A stretch of 64,000 nt of DNA from positions 1,674,001 to 1,738,000 of the forward strand of contig JADKGX010000001.1 in NCBI GenBank assembly GCA_016722065.1, read 5' to 3'. The DNA is from Planctomycetota bacterium (GTDB lineage Bacteria > Planctomycetota > UBA8742 > UBA2392). Positions 17,656 through 29,430 of this stretch are shown here, piece by piece. Positions within the stretch are counted from its first letter, which is position 1. Each line of letters opens with the position of its first letter. The position numbers were made by a program, and so were the translations under genes. Below the pieces are notes generated by a model, which saw only the letters and a list, made by a program, of their open reading frames with translations, had not been told where the DNA came from and searched no databases.

Positions 17656-18411
17656 TTGAAGTACGCCATTGGCGCTTTTCTGGTACTCGGCACCTTGGTT
17701 GTCACCTACCTGGCGATGCCCAAGGCTGTTGTTGATGAATGCTGCCAGTACATCGGGCTGCTGGGCCCTGAAGACGTCTCCGAAGTTCCCGGGGTGGAAC
17801 ACGCCACGCTGGAAGAAGCCCGGCCTGACGGGGCGATTCCGGGCACCGTTCCCGGCCTGAAACTACATGACAAACTGGAGCCTTTCACGCTGCCCGATCT
17901 GCACGGCAAGCCCGTGGAGGTTGCGCCGGGGGCAGAGTTCACGGTAGTTACCTGGGTTTCGAGCCTGTGCCCCACCAGCAAGGTCTACGAAGTGCGGCTC
18001 AACGAGTTGGCGCGTGATTTTCCGAACGTGCGCTGGGTGGCCATCAACAGCGCGGCAATGGAGAGCGTGCCGGAGTTGCTGGAACACTTTGAACGCACCG
18101 ACCCCGAACGCCTGAACTGGGCCGTGCTGAAGGACGACCGCAACCTGATTGCCGACCGCTTTGGCGCCCGTGTCAGCACCGAAACCTATATCTTTGACCG
18201 CCAAGGCAAGCTGCAGTATCGCGGCGCCATTGACGACGCCCGTAACCCCCTGCGCGTGACCACCAGCTATGTGCGCCAGGTGCTGATCGACCTGGCTGCC
18301 GGCAAGACGCCGCAGTGGCGCTATCAGCCGCCCAAGGGCTGCTGCCCCATCGACCGCGTCAAAAAAGAAGATGCCGCGCCCGTTGCGCCGGCCATCGGGA
18401 GCAGCAAGTGA
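17656..18411 (+). CDS. Membrane-anchored thioredoxin-fold (redoxin) protein
   Basis: A 251-residue protein with one N-terminal membrane helix (IGAFLVLGTLVVTYLAM) and a redoxin/AhpC-type domain. The domain runs from LKLHDKLEPFTLPDLHGKPVEV, through VVTWVSSLCPTSKVYEVRLNEL with Cys105, to ETYIFDRQGKLQYRGAIDD. The single Cys followed by Pro is more like a peroxiredoxin or SCO-like site than a CxxC thioredoxin. Two adjacent Cys lie near the C-terminus in KGCCPIDR, and two near the N-terminus in DECCQY. TTG 17656 has GGAG 6 nt upstream. It overlaps the next gene by 4 bp (GTGA). A role in envelope thiol chemistry is inferred. Confidence 0.8.
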   Translation: MKYAIGAFLVLGTLVVTYLAMPKAVVDECCQYIGLLGPEDVSEVPGVEHATLEEARPDGAIPGTVPGLKLHDKLEPFTLPDLHGKPVEVAPGAEFTVVTWVSSLCPTSKVYEVRLNELARDFPNVRWVAINSAAMESVPELLEHFERTDPERLNWAVLKDDRNLIADRFGARVSTETYIFDRQGKLQYRGAIDDARNPLRVTTSYVRQVLIDLAAGKTPQWRYQPPKGCCPIDRVKKEDAAPVAPAIGSSK

Positions 18412-18608
18412 CCATCACCGCAGGCACGAACCTGGCCGAGCTGGCCCGCAAGGACGAAGCCGCCACCAAAGGCGTGCTGGCACGCTTTGCGATCATTCAC
18501 TGCATGGGCTGCAGCGTGCCCGAACAAACTGTCGAAGAAGCAGCCAAGGCCGCGAAGCTGCCTGTCAACACTGTCCTCAAGGCCTTGCAGGCTGAAGTAA
18601 AGGTCTAA
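18408..18608 (+). CDS. CxxC mini-protein, DUF1858-like
   Basis: A 66-residue protein beginning with GTG 18408, which overlaps the redoxin stop by 4 bp. It contains IIHCMGCSVPEQTVEEAAKAAKLPVNTVLKAL, with Cys32 and Cys35. This is the layout of DUF1858 domains, in which a C-x2-C pair is followed by a helical Thr-x-Glu-Glu-Ala-A segment. Such domains are thought to handle thiols or metals, often beside redox proteins. Coupling to the redoxin gene supports a redox role, though no function is proven. Confidence 0.7.
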   Translation: MTITAGTNLAELARKDEAATKGVLARFAIIHCMGCSVPEQTVEEAAKAAKLPVNTVLKALQAEVKV

Positions 18609-18613
18609 GCGCC

Positions 18614-18808
18614 ATGCCTCGCAACGCCAACTGGCACGAAGTAGGTGGCAACGCCAAGGTGCTAAAGGGCACCGAAGAAGATGCCTTGGCTGAGCACGCC
18701 CCGCCGCCGCTGCCCACGACCAAAAGCGGCCGCGGTGCCATCGAAGGCGGGCAACCCACGCACAAGCAGGCCCTGTACCCCAAAAACATCAACCGCAAGC
18801 GCAAGTAG
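18614..18808 (+). CDS. Small basic hypothetical protein
   Basis: A 64-residue frame that starts 5 bp after the mini-protein upstream and ends before recQ. It begins MPRNANWHEVGGNAKVLKG, has a Pro-rich centre (APPPLPTTK) and ends in a basic NINRKRK tail. Codon use and position in the operon-like set suggest that it is real. I recognise no family and can suggest no function. Confidence 0.5.
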   Translation: MPRNANWHEVGGNAKVLKGTEEDALAEHAPPPLPTTKSGRGAIEGGQPTHKQALYPKNINRKRK

Positions 18809-18873
18809 GCGCGGCTATGTATCGCACCAGGCAATGCGCGCGACATGGCGCCGGGCTGGCTATACTTCGGCCC

Positions 18874-20964
18874 ATGGACCTGGCCGGTATTCTTCATTCA
18901 CGCTTCGGGCATGCAGGCTTTCGGCCGCACCAGTTGGAGGCCTGCACGGCCATTGCCGGCGGCCAGGACACCCTGCTGGTCATGCCCACAGGCGCAGGCA
19001 AATCCCTTTGCTTTCAGTTGCCAGCGATTGCACGGGGCGGCAGCGCGCTGGTGGTTTCGCCGCTGATTTCCTTGATGGAAGACCAAGTCGCCAAGCTTGC
19101 TGCAGCAGGCTTTTCAGCTGCGCGTATTCACAGCGGCAGGCCGCGCGCTGAATCCCGCCAAGCCTGCATGGATTGGGCCGAGGGCCGGCTGGATTTTCTG
19201 TACATCGCACCGGAGCGCCTGCGAGTGCCAGGCTTTGTGGAGTGGCTGGCCAAGCGCAAACCGGGCTTGATTGCCATTGACGAGGCCCATTGCATCAGCC
19301 AATGGGGCCATGATTTCCGGCCGGACTACCGCCTGCTGGGCTCCAGGCTGCAACTGCTGCGCGGGCTGGATGGTGCCAGAAAGCTTTTCGATCGGCAGCA
19401 GGACCAGACACCGGCGCCGGTGGTGGCACTGACTGCCACGGCCACGCCCCAGGTACAGCGCGACATCGTGGAGCAACTGGGCATGCCCCAGGCGCAGCGC
19501 CTGATTCACGGCTTTCGCCGTACGAATCTGGCCGTGGAAGTGTGCGAACTCAAGCCCTCGCAACGGGCCGAGGCCGTGTGCACGCTGCTGGGCAACAGTG
19601 CGCGCTTGCCCGCCATTGTGTATGCGCCGTCACGCAAGGAGTGCGAAGCATTGGCCGCTAATCTGGCCAGACAGGTGCCCACACTGGCCTATCATGCCGG
19701 CTTGAGTGCCGAAGACCGCGACGCGGCCCAGGCCGCGTTTCTGGCCGGCGATGTCAGCGTGATTGTGGCGACGATTGCCTTTGGCATGGGCATCGACAAG
19801 CACGACGTGCGCACGGTGGTTCACGCCGCGCTGCCCGCAAGCGTGGAGGGGTATTACCAGGAGATCGGCCGTGCAGGCCGCGACGGAAAACCCTCGCGGG
19901 CGATTTTGCTGTATGGCTTCAGTGACCGGCGGCTGCACGAGTTCTTTCTGGAACGCGATTACCCGCCCGTGCCGCAGATGCAGAAGTTGCTCAAGGCCAT
20001 CGGGCCGCGCGGTGCCAGTTTTGAAGGCATGGCCGCAGACCTTGACCTGGACGGTTTTGCCCTGCAATCGCGACTGGACAAACTGCTGGGGCTGGGCGCC
20101 GTGGAAAGCGATGCCGAGGGGTTTCTGACCCGCCGCCAGACCGATTGGCAGGAGGGCTACCAGGCTCGCGCCGACCACCGGCGCAATCAGCTGGACCGCG
20201 TGTTCGAGTTTGCACAGTGCCGCACCTGCCGCATGGCAGCGCTGGTGAAGCACTTTGGCGACCAGCAGGACCAAGGCCGCGCCTGCGGCAAGTGCGACAT
20301 CTGCGCGCCGCAACAATGCGTGCTGAAGACGTTTCGCGCCCCCGATGCCCGCGAGCGCACGGTCATGCAGCGAATTTTAGCCGCACTGACGCAGCGCAAC
20401 GACCAATCCACCGGCAAGCTGTATCGCGACAACTTTACCGAAAGCGAACTCGACCGCCGCGATTTCGAGCGCGTGATGGATGCCCTGGAACACAACGGGC
20501 TGATCTACACCGTGCAGGACGAGTTTGAAGCCGAGGGCCGCACCATTCGTTATCGCCGCGCGACCCTGACCGAAGCCGGCCAGGACAGTGACCTTGACTT
20601 GAACGCCGCCGTGATCATGCCCGAGCTTTCAAAAACCGAAACCAAGACAGGCGCCAAGCCACGCAAGCCCAAAGGGCGCCCCAAGGCCGCCCAAGCCAGC
20701 AAGGCAGGCAGCAACCAAGCCGACCCGGCGCTGGTCGCTGCACTGAAAACCTGGCGCAAGCAGCAGGCCGATACGATGGGCGTGCCGGCCTTTCACGTGC
20801 TGTCGAACCGAGTGCTGGAGGCAATCGCCACCCGCCGCCCACGGACAGAGGATGAACTGCTGGAAGTACCCGGAATCGGCCCGGCGAAACTGGACAAATA
20901 TGGAAACGCAGTCATAAGAGTGCTACGCCTTGCATGTGTAACGCACTCTTCCAGCGTCTCTTGA
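18874..20964 (+). CDS. recQ: ATP-dependent DNA helicase RecQ
   Basis: RecQ unwinds DNA 3' to 5' in recombination and repair. The 696-residue protein has Walker A MPTGAGKS at 37-44, SPLISLMEDQ, DEAH with the following CISQWGHDFRPDYR, AFGMGIDKHDVR, and the QEIGRAGRDG motif VI. A four-Cys zinc site (CRTCRMAALVKHFG, then CGKCDIC) and a winged-helix region follow. A Lys/Ala-rich linker at about 590-630 leads to a C-terminal HRDC domain (VLSNRVLEAIATRRP, VPGIGPAKLDKYG). ATG 18874 was chosen as it starts at the helicase homology. The last 31 bp overlap the following gene in another frame. Confidence 0.96.
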   Translation: MDLAGILHSRFGHAGFRPHQLEACTAIAGGQDTLLVMPTGAGKSLCFQLPAIARGGSALVVSPLISLMEDQVAKLAAAGFSAARIHSGRPRAESRQACMDWAEGRLDFLYIAPERLRVPGFVEWLAKRKPGLIAIDEAHCISQWGHDFRPDYRLLGSRLQLLRGLDGARKLFDRQQDQTPAPVVALTATATPQVQRDIVEQLGMPQAQRLIHGFRRTNLAVEVCELKPSQRAEAVCTLLGNSARLPAIVYAPSRKECEALAANLARQVPTLAYHAGLSAEDRDAAQAAFLAGDVSVIVATIAFGMGIDKHDVRTVVHAALPASVEGYYQEIGRAGRDGKPSRAILLYGFSDRRLHEFFLERDYPPVPQMQKLLKAIGPRGASFEGMAADLDLDGFALQSRLDKLLGLGAVESDAEGFLTRRQTDWQEGYQARADHRRNQLDRVFEFAQCRTCRMAALVKHFGDQQDQGRACGKCDICAPQQCVLKTFRAPDARERTVMQRILAALTQRNDQSTGKLYRDNFTESELDRRDFERVMDALEHNGLIYTVQDEFEAEGRTIRYRRATLTEAGQDSDLDLNAAVIMPELSKTETKTGAKPRKPKGRPKAAQASKAGSNQADPALVAALKTWRKQQADTMGVPAFHVLSNRVLEAIATRRPRTEDELLEVPGIGPAKLDKYGNAVIRVLRLACVTHSSSVS

Positions 20965-22648
20965 GCGCAATTGCGCCACGGATTCCCGTTCGCAGCCTGC
21001 TAACTTTTGTGTTTCTTTCGGCGATCATTGCCAGCGTGTTGTGGCCGCTGGTCGCGTTCGATTGGTGGGCGGGGTACGAAAGCATTCGCTATCAGCTTCG
21101 TCTTGACGCCCTTGCTACCAACCTGCTGGCGCAGGGGACGCACCCGCGCTGGATACCTGAAACCGCAGGCGGGTACGGGACTCCGTATTTTAATTTCTAC
21201 GCACCAGGCTTCACCTATCTTTGCCTTCCGTTCATCTGGTTAGGCGTTCACGTTGCCGTAAAGGCGGCGATTGTGCTTGTGACTGCCGTGGGCACATTCA
21301 GCGTCTACAGTTTGGCGCGTGAGTGGAATGGGCGGGCCGCCGGCTGCCTTGCTGTGCTGTTGTTCACCACGTGCCCCTATCTGCTGTTCTGCCTGTACGT
21401 TCGCACAGCACTGGCGGAGTATGCAGCCCTGCATCTGGCCGCGGCCATGGTTTGGGTGTTTTGGACTGTATCGAAGTCTGGAGTGCCTTGGCGTGGCGTG
21501 ATCCTTGCATCCTGTGCCTATGCCTGCTGGTTCACCTTGCATAATGTTTCGTCGCTGTTTCTCTCGCTGCTGTTTGTCTTGGTAGTTGCAGGTTTTGCGT
21601 GGCGCCACGGGCTGAAGGGCCGCGCCCTGCTTCGGTTGCTGTTGATCTTTCCACTCGGCGCGTTGCTGAGCGCGTGGTTCTGGCTGCCGGCAGTGCTCGA
21701 ACTGCCGGATGTGCAGCACCAAGTGTTGCGAGCAGGCATTTTTGACCCCTTGGCAAACCTGAACCACGGCTGGGGCTACTTCCTCAGGCCCAGCCGCTCG
21801 GAGGCGAGTTTCGGGCCTTGGATGACCCTGGCGTTGCTGGCTTGCCTGGCGGGCGCGGCTGTCAACCGCATTGCGCGCGGGCCTGTGCTGGTGTTGTGCC
21901 TGCCGGCGTGCCTCATGCTTCTGATGACGTACAGTGTCGCCAGCTTGATCTGGCAGCATGTGCCCCTGATCTCGTTCGTTCAGTTTCCCTGGCGGTTAAC
22001 GGGTGGCGCTTCGCTGTTGGTGGCCCTGGCCGCTTCGTATCTGCTGGCTTGCCCGATGAACGCGACAGCGCCCCAGGACGGTGCAATGCCGCCTGGCCGG
22101 GCGTGGGCAGTGGTCCTGGGCGTGGCGGCCTGCCTCTGTGCGCTATGGGCAGTGTCGCTTTCCGCCATCGTGCAGGAACCGATTGTCTCGCAGGAGCTAC
22201 GGTTGTCGCACTGGGATCGTCTTCGCGGCACGTTGCACCCGTCAGGCGATGTGCTTACCGCAGGGGAGTTTCTCCCTGCAACCTCCGACTACAGGCAGAC
22301 GCCTGAGTTTGATGGTGACGTTTTGAAGACCGCACCAGCACCAGCGCACGCCATACGCCTTGGCGCTGAGTTCCTGTTGGCTGGCGCAGGCCCGGCCGAA
22401 GGCCCGCTGGTCCTGAAACAGTACTGGTGGCCCTGCTGGCGTGCGGAAATCAACGGCTCGCAAGTCCCAACCCGTGCCGGCCCAGGCGGGTGCCTGGAGG
22501 TCGATGTGGGACACAATCCCGACTGGCCAGCTCACCCGCTTCGGGTCTGGGCCGCACGCACGCCCCTGGAAGCCTTCAGCGAGTGGGTTTCCGGCCTGGC
22601 ATGGCTGGCCGTATTCGTGACATTCTGCGTTCTGAACTGGCGTGCGCG

Positions 22649-22676
<28 letters not shown>
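20934..22676 (+). CDS. PTPS-related multi-span membrane protein (glycosyltransferase-like)
   Basis: A 580-residue protein with about ten membrane helices. It resembles the 6-pyruvoyl-tetrahydropterin synthase-related membrane family and YfhO/GT-C-like proteins. The tell-tale stretch is GGYGTPYFNFYAPGFTYL, shortly after a first helix and a WAGYESIRYQL loop. A C-terminal soluble part of about 120 residues includes YWWPCWRAEINGSQVP. Such proteins are thought to use lipid-linked sugars, but no reaction is known for this one. It overlaps recQ at the start by 31 bp and converges on metH with a 28-bp overlap. GC content is lower in parts than in the neighbours. Confidence 0.72.
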
Positions 22677-26326
<3,650 letters not shown>

Positions 26327-26421
26327 GTGCGTGCCCGTGGGCTGAAGCTGGCCGCAGCATAGCAGTGCATGGCGCAAGGTGTACGGGGTGCGACAGCGGC
26401 GGCCGGACTGTCTGCTTCCTC

Positions 26422-26450
26422 TTGACAGGGCAAGAGCGCCAGCCTACTTT
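26422..26450 (+). promoter_or_regulatory. Near-consensus sigma-70-type promoter of the sulfate operon
   Basis: TTGACA (26422-26427) and TACTTT (26445-26450) are separated by exactly 17 bp. The -35 is perfect and the -10 matches at four of six positions. Transcription is expected to begin near 26457-26460. This coincides with the ATG of the Cys-rich leader ORF at 26460, so the RNA would have almost no 5' leader. Confidence 0.75.
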
Positions 26451-26459
26451 CGCGCCCCT

Positions 26460-26540
26460 ATGCAACACACACGGGTCATCCGTATCACGCGCGCGGCAGC
26501 CATGGGCTGCTGTGTGTGCCTGTGTTGCATGTGCCGCTAG
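26460..26540 (+). CDS. Cys-rich leader peptide upstream of sulfate transport genes
   Basis: A 26-codon ORF with no Shine-Dalgarno sequence. Its ATG starts ten bases after the end of the -10 element, which implies a leaderless transcript. It is basic at the start (RVIRITR) and ends GCCVCLCCMCR before TAG, with six Cys in nine residues (17, 18, 20, 22, 23, 25). It lies 170 bp before the sulfate-binding protein gene. Cys-rich leader ORFs that sense cysteinyl-tRNA supply are known before sulfur genes in actinobacteria. By analogy, ribosome pausing here when cysteine is scarce would alter downstream RNA folding or translation. The peptide itself probably has no other job. Homology is by design of the ORF, not by sequence family. 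Confidence 0.75.
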   Translation: MQHTRVIRITRAAAMGCCVCLCCMCR

Positions 26541-26581
26541 GCACCCACCTTCCTTCATCCTTGTGTTTCTGTTTCGAATCC

Positions 26582-26618
26582 GCCCCGTTGCGTTCACGCC
26601 TTGCGTGCGCCGTGGGGC
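26582..26618 (+). promoter_or_regulatory. Candidate attenuator hairpin between leader ORFs
   Basis: GCCCC (26582-26586) can pair with GGGGC (26614-26618). Inside it, CACG (26595-26598) can pair with CGTG (26604-26607) around a 5-nt loop. The hairpin ends five bases before the GGAG of the second small ORF (26624-26627). It is well placed to mask or expose that ribosome site depending on ribosome position in the Cys-rich ORF. No T-run follows, so it does not look like an intrinsic terminator. Confidence 0.45.
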
Positions 26619-26633
26619 TAACCGGAGTTGACG

Positions 26634-26735
26634 ATGACCTGTTGTCGAATGCTGCGCCGTGCGCTTGTTCAACGTTCATTTCCGTGTTGCGTCACAAGGA
26701 CCCGAAGTCATGGCATTTCATCGCATTCTCCGTAG
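26634..26735 (+). CDS. Second small leader ORF overlapping the sulfate-binding protein start
   Basis: A 33-codon ORF with a strong Shine-Dalgarno GGAG (26624-26627) 6 nt before its ATG. It begins MTCCRMLRR and has a second Cys pair in SFPCCVTR. It runs 26 bp into the sulfate-binding protein gene in another frame. Two CC pairs and overlap with the next start suggest that translation of this ORF is coupled to, or competes with, the structural gene. It could instead be a chance frame; the ribosome site and the Cys pairs are the support. Confidence 0.45.
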   Translation: MTCCRMLRRALVQRSFPCCVTRTRSHGISSHSP

Positions 26736-27747
26736 CTTTACCGCACTGGCATTGATCACCGCGGCCCTGCTTACGCAGATCGCGGGCTGCAGCAGCAAAG
26801 ATGGCGACACCGCCCAGCCCGGCACCAGCCTGACGCTGCTGAACGTCTCTTACGACCCGACGCGAGAGCTTTACAAGGAAGTCAACGCCGCCTTTGCCGA
26901 CGATTACCGGCGCAAGACCGGCATCGACGTCCGCATCGAGCAATCCCATGGCGGCTCCGGCAAGCAGGCCCGCAGCGTGATCGACGGGCTGCAAGCCGAT
27001 GTCGTCAGCCTGGCACTGGGCTATGACATCGACCAGATTGCCGCCAAGGCAAGCCTGTTGCCGGCCGACTGGCAGTGCCGGCTGCCCTGCAACAGTTCGC
27101 CCTTTACCTCGACGATCGTGATGCTGGTGCGCAAAGGCAACCCCAGGGCAATCCGCGACTGGGGGGACTTGACCCGTCAAGGCGTGTCCGTGATCACCCC
27201 CAACCCCAAAACCAGCGGAGGCGCGCGCTGGAACTACCTGGCCGCCTGGGCCTTTGCGCAGCGCAACGGCCGCGACCCGCGCGAGTTTTTGGCTGCCCTC
27301 TACGCCAACGTGGCGGTCCTGGACCTTGGGGCCCGGGGCAGCACCACGACGTTTGTGCAACGCAACATCGGCGACGTGCTGTTGACCTGGGAAAACGAGG
27401 CCTATCTGGCCCTGAAGGAGTTTGGCGCCGACAGGTTCGAGGTTGTTGTGCCCTCAATCAGCGTTCTGTGCGAAACGCCGGTCGCCGTCGTAGACACCGT
27501 GGCCATGCGCCACGGCACGCGCAACGCAGCAGAGGCCTATCTTCAGTTCCTTTACACACCGCAGGCACAGGACATTGCGGCACGGCACGGTTTTCGGCCC
27601 CGCGATGCCAGCGTGGCAGCGCGCTACGCGGACAAGTTTGCGCCATTGGTACTGGTTGGCATAGACAGCTTCGGCGGCTGGCCCCAAGCCCAGGCGCGCC
27701 ATTTTGCGCAAGGCGGGTTGTTTGACCAGCTTTACGGGGGGCGCTGA
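26710..27747 (+). CDS. sbp: Sulfate/thiosulfate-binding lipoprotein
   Basis: The periplasmic receptor of the sulfate ABC importer, 345 residues. The N-terminus is a lipoprotein signal with lipobox QIAGC (Cys27), so it is membrane-tethered. Family features are LLNVSYDPTRELYKEVNAAF near the start, QSHGGSGKQARSVIDGLQADVVSLAL, VITPNPKTSGGARWNYLAAW, and VLLTWENEAYL. The C-terminal pattern YLQFLYTPQAQDIAARHGFRP is typical of Sbp/CysP. ATG 26710 has AAGGA 9 nt upstream. It is first in the operon with cysT, cysW and cysA. Confidence 0.95.
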   Translation: MAFHRILRSFTALALITAALLTQIAGCSSKDGDTAQPGTSLTLLNVSYDPTRELYKEVNAAFADDYRRKTGIDVRIEQSHGGSGKQARSVIDGLQADVVSLALGYDIDQIAAKASLLPADWQCRLPCNSSPFTSTIVMLVRKGNPRAIRDWGDLTRQGVSVITPNPKTSGGARWNYLAAWAFAQRNGRDPREFLAALYANVAVLDLGARGSTTTFVQRNIGDVLLTWENEAYLALKEFGADRFEVVVPSISVLCETPVAVVDTVAMRHGTRNAAEAYLQFLYTPQAQDIAARHGFRPRDASVAARYADKFAPLVLVGIDSFGGWPQAQARHFAQGGLFDQLYGGR

Positions 27748-27748
27748 C

Positions 27749-28573
27749 ATGGCCGGCAGACGCGTCATCCCAGGATTTGGCCTGAGCCTGGGGTTTACCC
27801 TGTTCTATCTGGGGTTGCTGGTGCTGCTGCCGCTGGCAGCGCTGGTGGTCAAGGCCTCCTCGCTTGGGTTTGCCGGCTTTGCCCAGGTGCTGGGCAGCCC
27901 GCAGGTGCAGGCGGCGCTGCGCGTCAGCTTTGTTTCGGCGGCGATTGCGGCCCTTGGCAATGGGCTGTTCGGGTTGCTGCTTGCCTGGGTGCTGGTGCGT
28001 TACCGCTTTATTGGCCGGCGCGCGATCGATGCCCTGGTTGACCTGCCCTTTGCCTTGCCCACGGCTGTGGCCGGCATAGCGCTGGCAACGCTGTATGCGC
28101 CGCAGGGCTGGATAGGCCAGTGGTTTGCCAGGGCAGACATTCAGATTGCCTACACCCGCGCAGGCATTGTCGTCGCGTTGACGTTTGTTGGCCTGCCCTT
28201 TGTGGTGCGCACGTTGCAACCCGTGCTGCTGGACCTGGATGCAGAAGTAGAACAGGCAGCGCGCAGCCTGGGCGCCAGCCGCTGGCAGACCTTTTCGCGC
28301 GTGATTCTGCCTGCCCTGGTGCCAGCGCTGATTACAGGCATGACGCTGGCGTTTGCGCGGGCGGCAGGGGAATACGGATCCGTTGTCTTCATTGCCGGCA
28401 ACATGCCCGGCCAGACCGAGATCGCCCCCCTGGTGATCATGACGCGCCTGGAACAGTTCGATTACGCCGGCGCCACGGCCGTGGGCGCGGCCATGCTGGC
28501 GGTTTCGCTGCTTCTGCTGCTGGCTGTAAACCTGCTGCAAGCCTGGACGCGTCGCAAACTGGGGGGCGCCTGA
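27749..28573 (+). CDS. cysT: Sulfate ABC transporter permease CysT
   Basis: One of the two membrane subunits that carry sulfate or thiosulfate through the inner membrane. The 274-residue protein has about six helices and the EAA loop EVEQAARSLGASRWQTFSRVILPAL, which docks to CysA. Typical CysT features are DLPFALPTAVAGIALATLY and FARAAGEYGSVVFIAGNMPG with TEIAPL. ATG 27749 follows the sbp stop by one base. The TGA overlaps the cysW ATG (TGATG), which points to translational coupling. Confidence 0.96.
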   Translation: MAGRRVIPGFGLSLGFTLFYLGLLVLLPLAALVVKASSLGFAGFAQVLGSPQVQAALRVSFVSAAIAALGNGLFGLLLAWVLVRYRFIGRRAIDALVDLPFALPTAVAGIALATLYAPQGWIGQWFARADIQIAYTRAGIVVALTFVGLPFVVRTLQPVLLDLDAEVEQAARSLGASRWQTFSRVILPALVPALITGMTLAFARAAGEYGSVVFIAGNMPGQTEIAPLVIMTRLEQFDYAGATAVGAAMLAVSLLLLLAVNLLQAWTRRKLGGA

Positions 28574-29430
28574 TGCAAGGCCTGGCGACCAACCATGGCA
28601 GCGCTGGCCGCGTGCTTGACCCAGGTGGCGGTTTTGTCCGTCGGGGCCTGATCGGCCTTGCACTGTGCTTTGTGGCGCTGTTTCTGGTGCTGCCGCTGGT
28701 GGCGGTGTTCCATGGCGCCTTTGAAAAAGGCTGGCGCCTTTACCTTGCCGCGATTGCGCAACCCGAAGCCCTGGCCGCCGTGAAGTTGACGCTGCTGGCA
28801 ACAGCGATTGCGTTGCCGTTGAACCTGCTGTTTGGGCTGGCCGCCGGCTGGGCGATCACCAAGTTTCGCTTTCGCGGCAAAAACCTGCTGGTCGCGCTGA
28901 TTGACCTGCCGTTTTCAGTGTCGCCGGTGATTGCGGGCCTGATCTTTGTGCTGCTGTTCGGCATGCAGGGGTGGTTCGGCCCCTGGCTTGCGGACCACGA
29001 CCTGCGCGTGGTGTTTGCCGTGCCTGGCATTGTGCTGGCGACGGTATTCGTGACGCTGCCGATGGTGGCGCGCGCCTTGATACCCTTGATGCAAGACCAG
29101 GGTCACGACGACGAACTTGCGGCACTCAGCCTGGGCGCCAGCGGCCTTCAGACTTTCTGGCGCGTGACGCTGCCGAACATCAAGTGGGGCCTGCTGCATG
29201 GCGTGATTCTTGCCAGCGCGCGGGCCATGGGCGAGTTCGGCGCGGTGTCGGTGCTGAGTGGCCACATTGCCGGCCGGACCAACACGCTGCCGCTGCATGT
29301 GGAAGCGCTTTACAACGAGTACCAATTCGCGGCGGCCTTTGCGGTGGCCTCGCTGTTGGCGCTTTTTGCGCTGGTAACCCTGGCGCTGAAATCCTGGGTG
29401 GAGTACCGCACGGAAGGCAAAGCGTCATGA
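28573..29430 (+). CDS. cysW: Sulfate ABC transporter permease CysW
   Basis: The second permease subunit of the sulfate importer, 285 residues. It shows DLPFSVSPVIAGLIFVLLFG, the EAA-type loop DELAALSLGASGLQTFWRVTLP, and SARAMGEFGAVSVLSGHIAG with RTNTLPLHVEALYNEYQ near the C-terminus. These are close to CysW of other bacteria. The start overlaps cysT by one base and the stop overlaps the cysA start (ATGA). Confidence 0.96.
   Translation: MQGLATNHGSAGRVLDPGGGFVRRGLIGLALCFVALFLVLPLVAVFHGAFEKGWRLYLAAIAQPEALAAVKLTLLATAIALPLNLLFGLAAGWAITKFRFRGKNLLVALIDLPFSVSPVIAGLIFVLLFGMQGWFGPWLADHDLRVVFAVPGIVLATVFVTLPMVARALIPLMQDQGHDDELAALSLGASGLQTFWRVTLPNIKWGLLHGVILASARAMGEFGAVSVLSGHIAGRTNTLPLHVEALYNEYQFAAAFAVASLLALFALVTLALKSWVEYRTEGKAS

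Noticed and set aside
26327..26459. Cobalamin or SAM riboswitch upstream of metH.
   Set aside because: The gap is only 133 bp, shared with a divergent promoter, and no conserved B12-box or SAM-type core was recognised.
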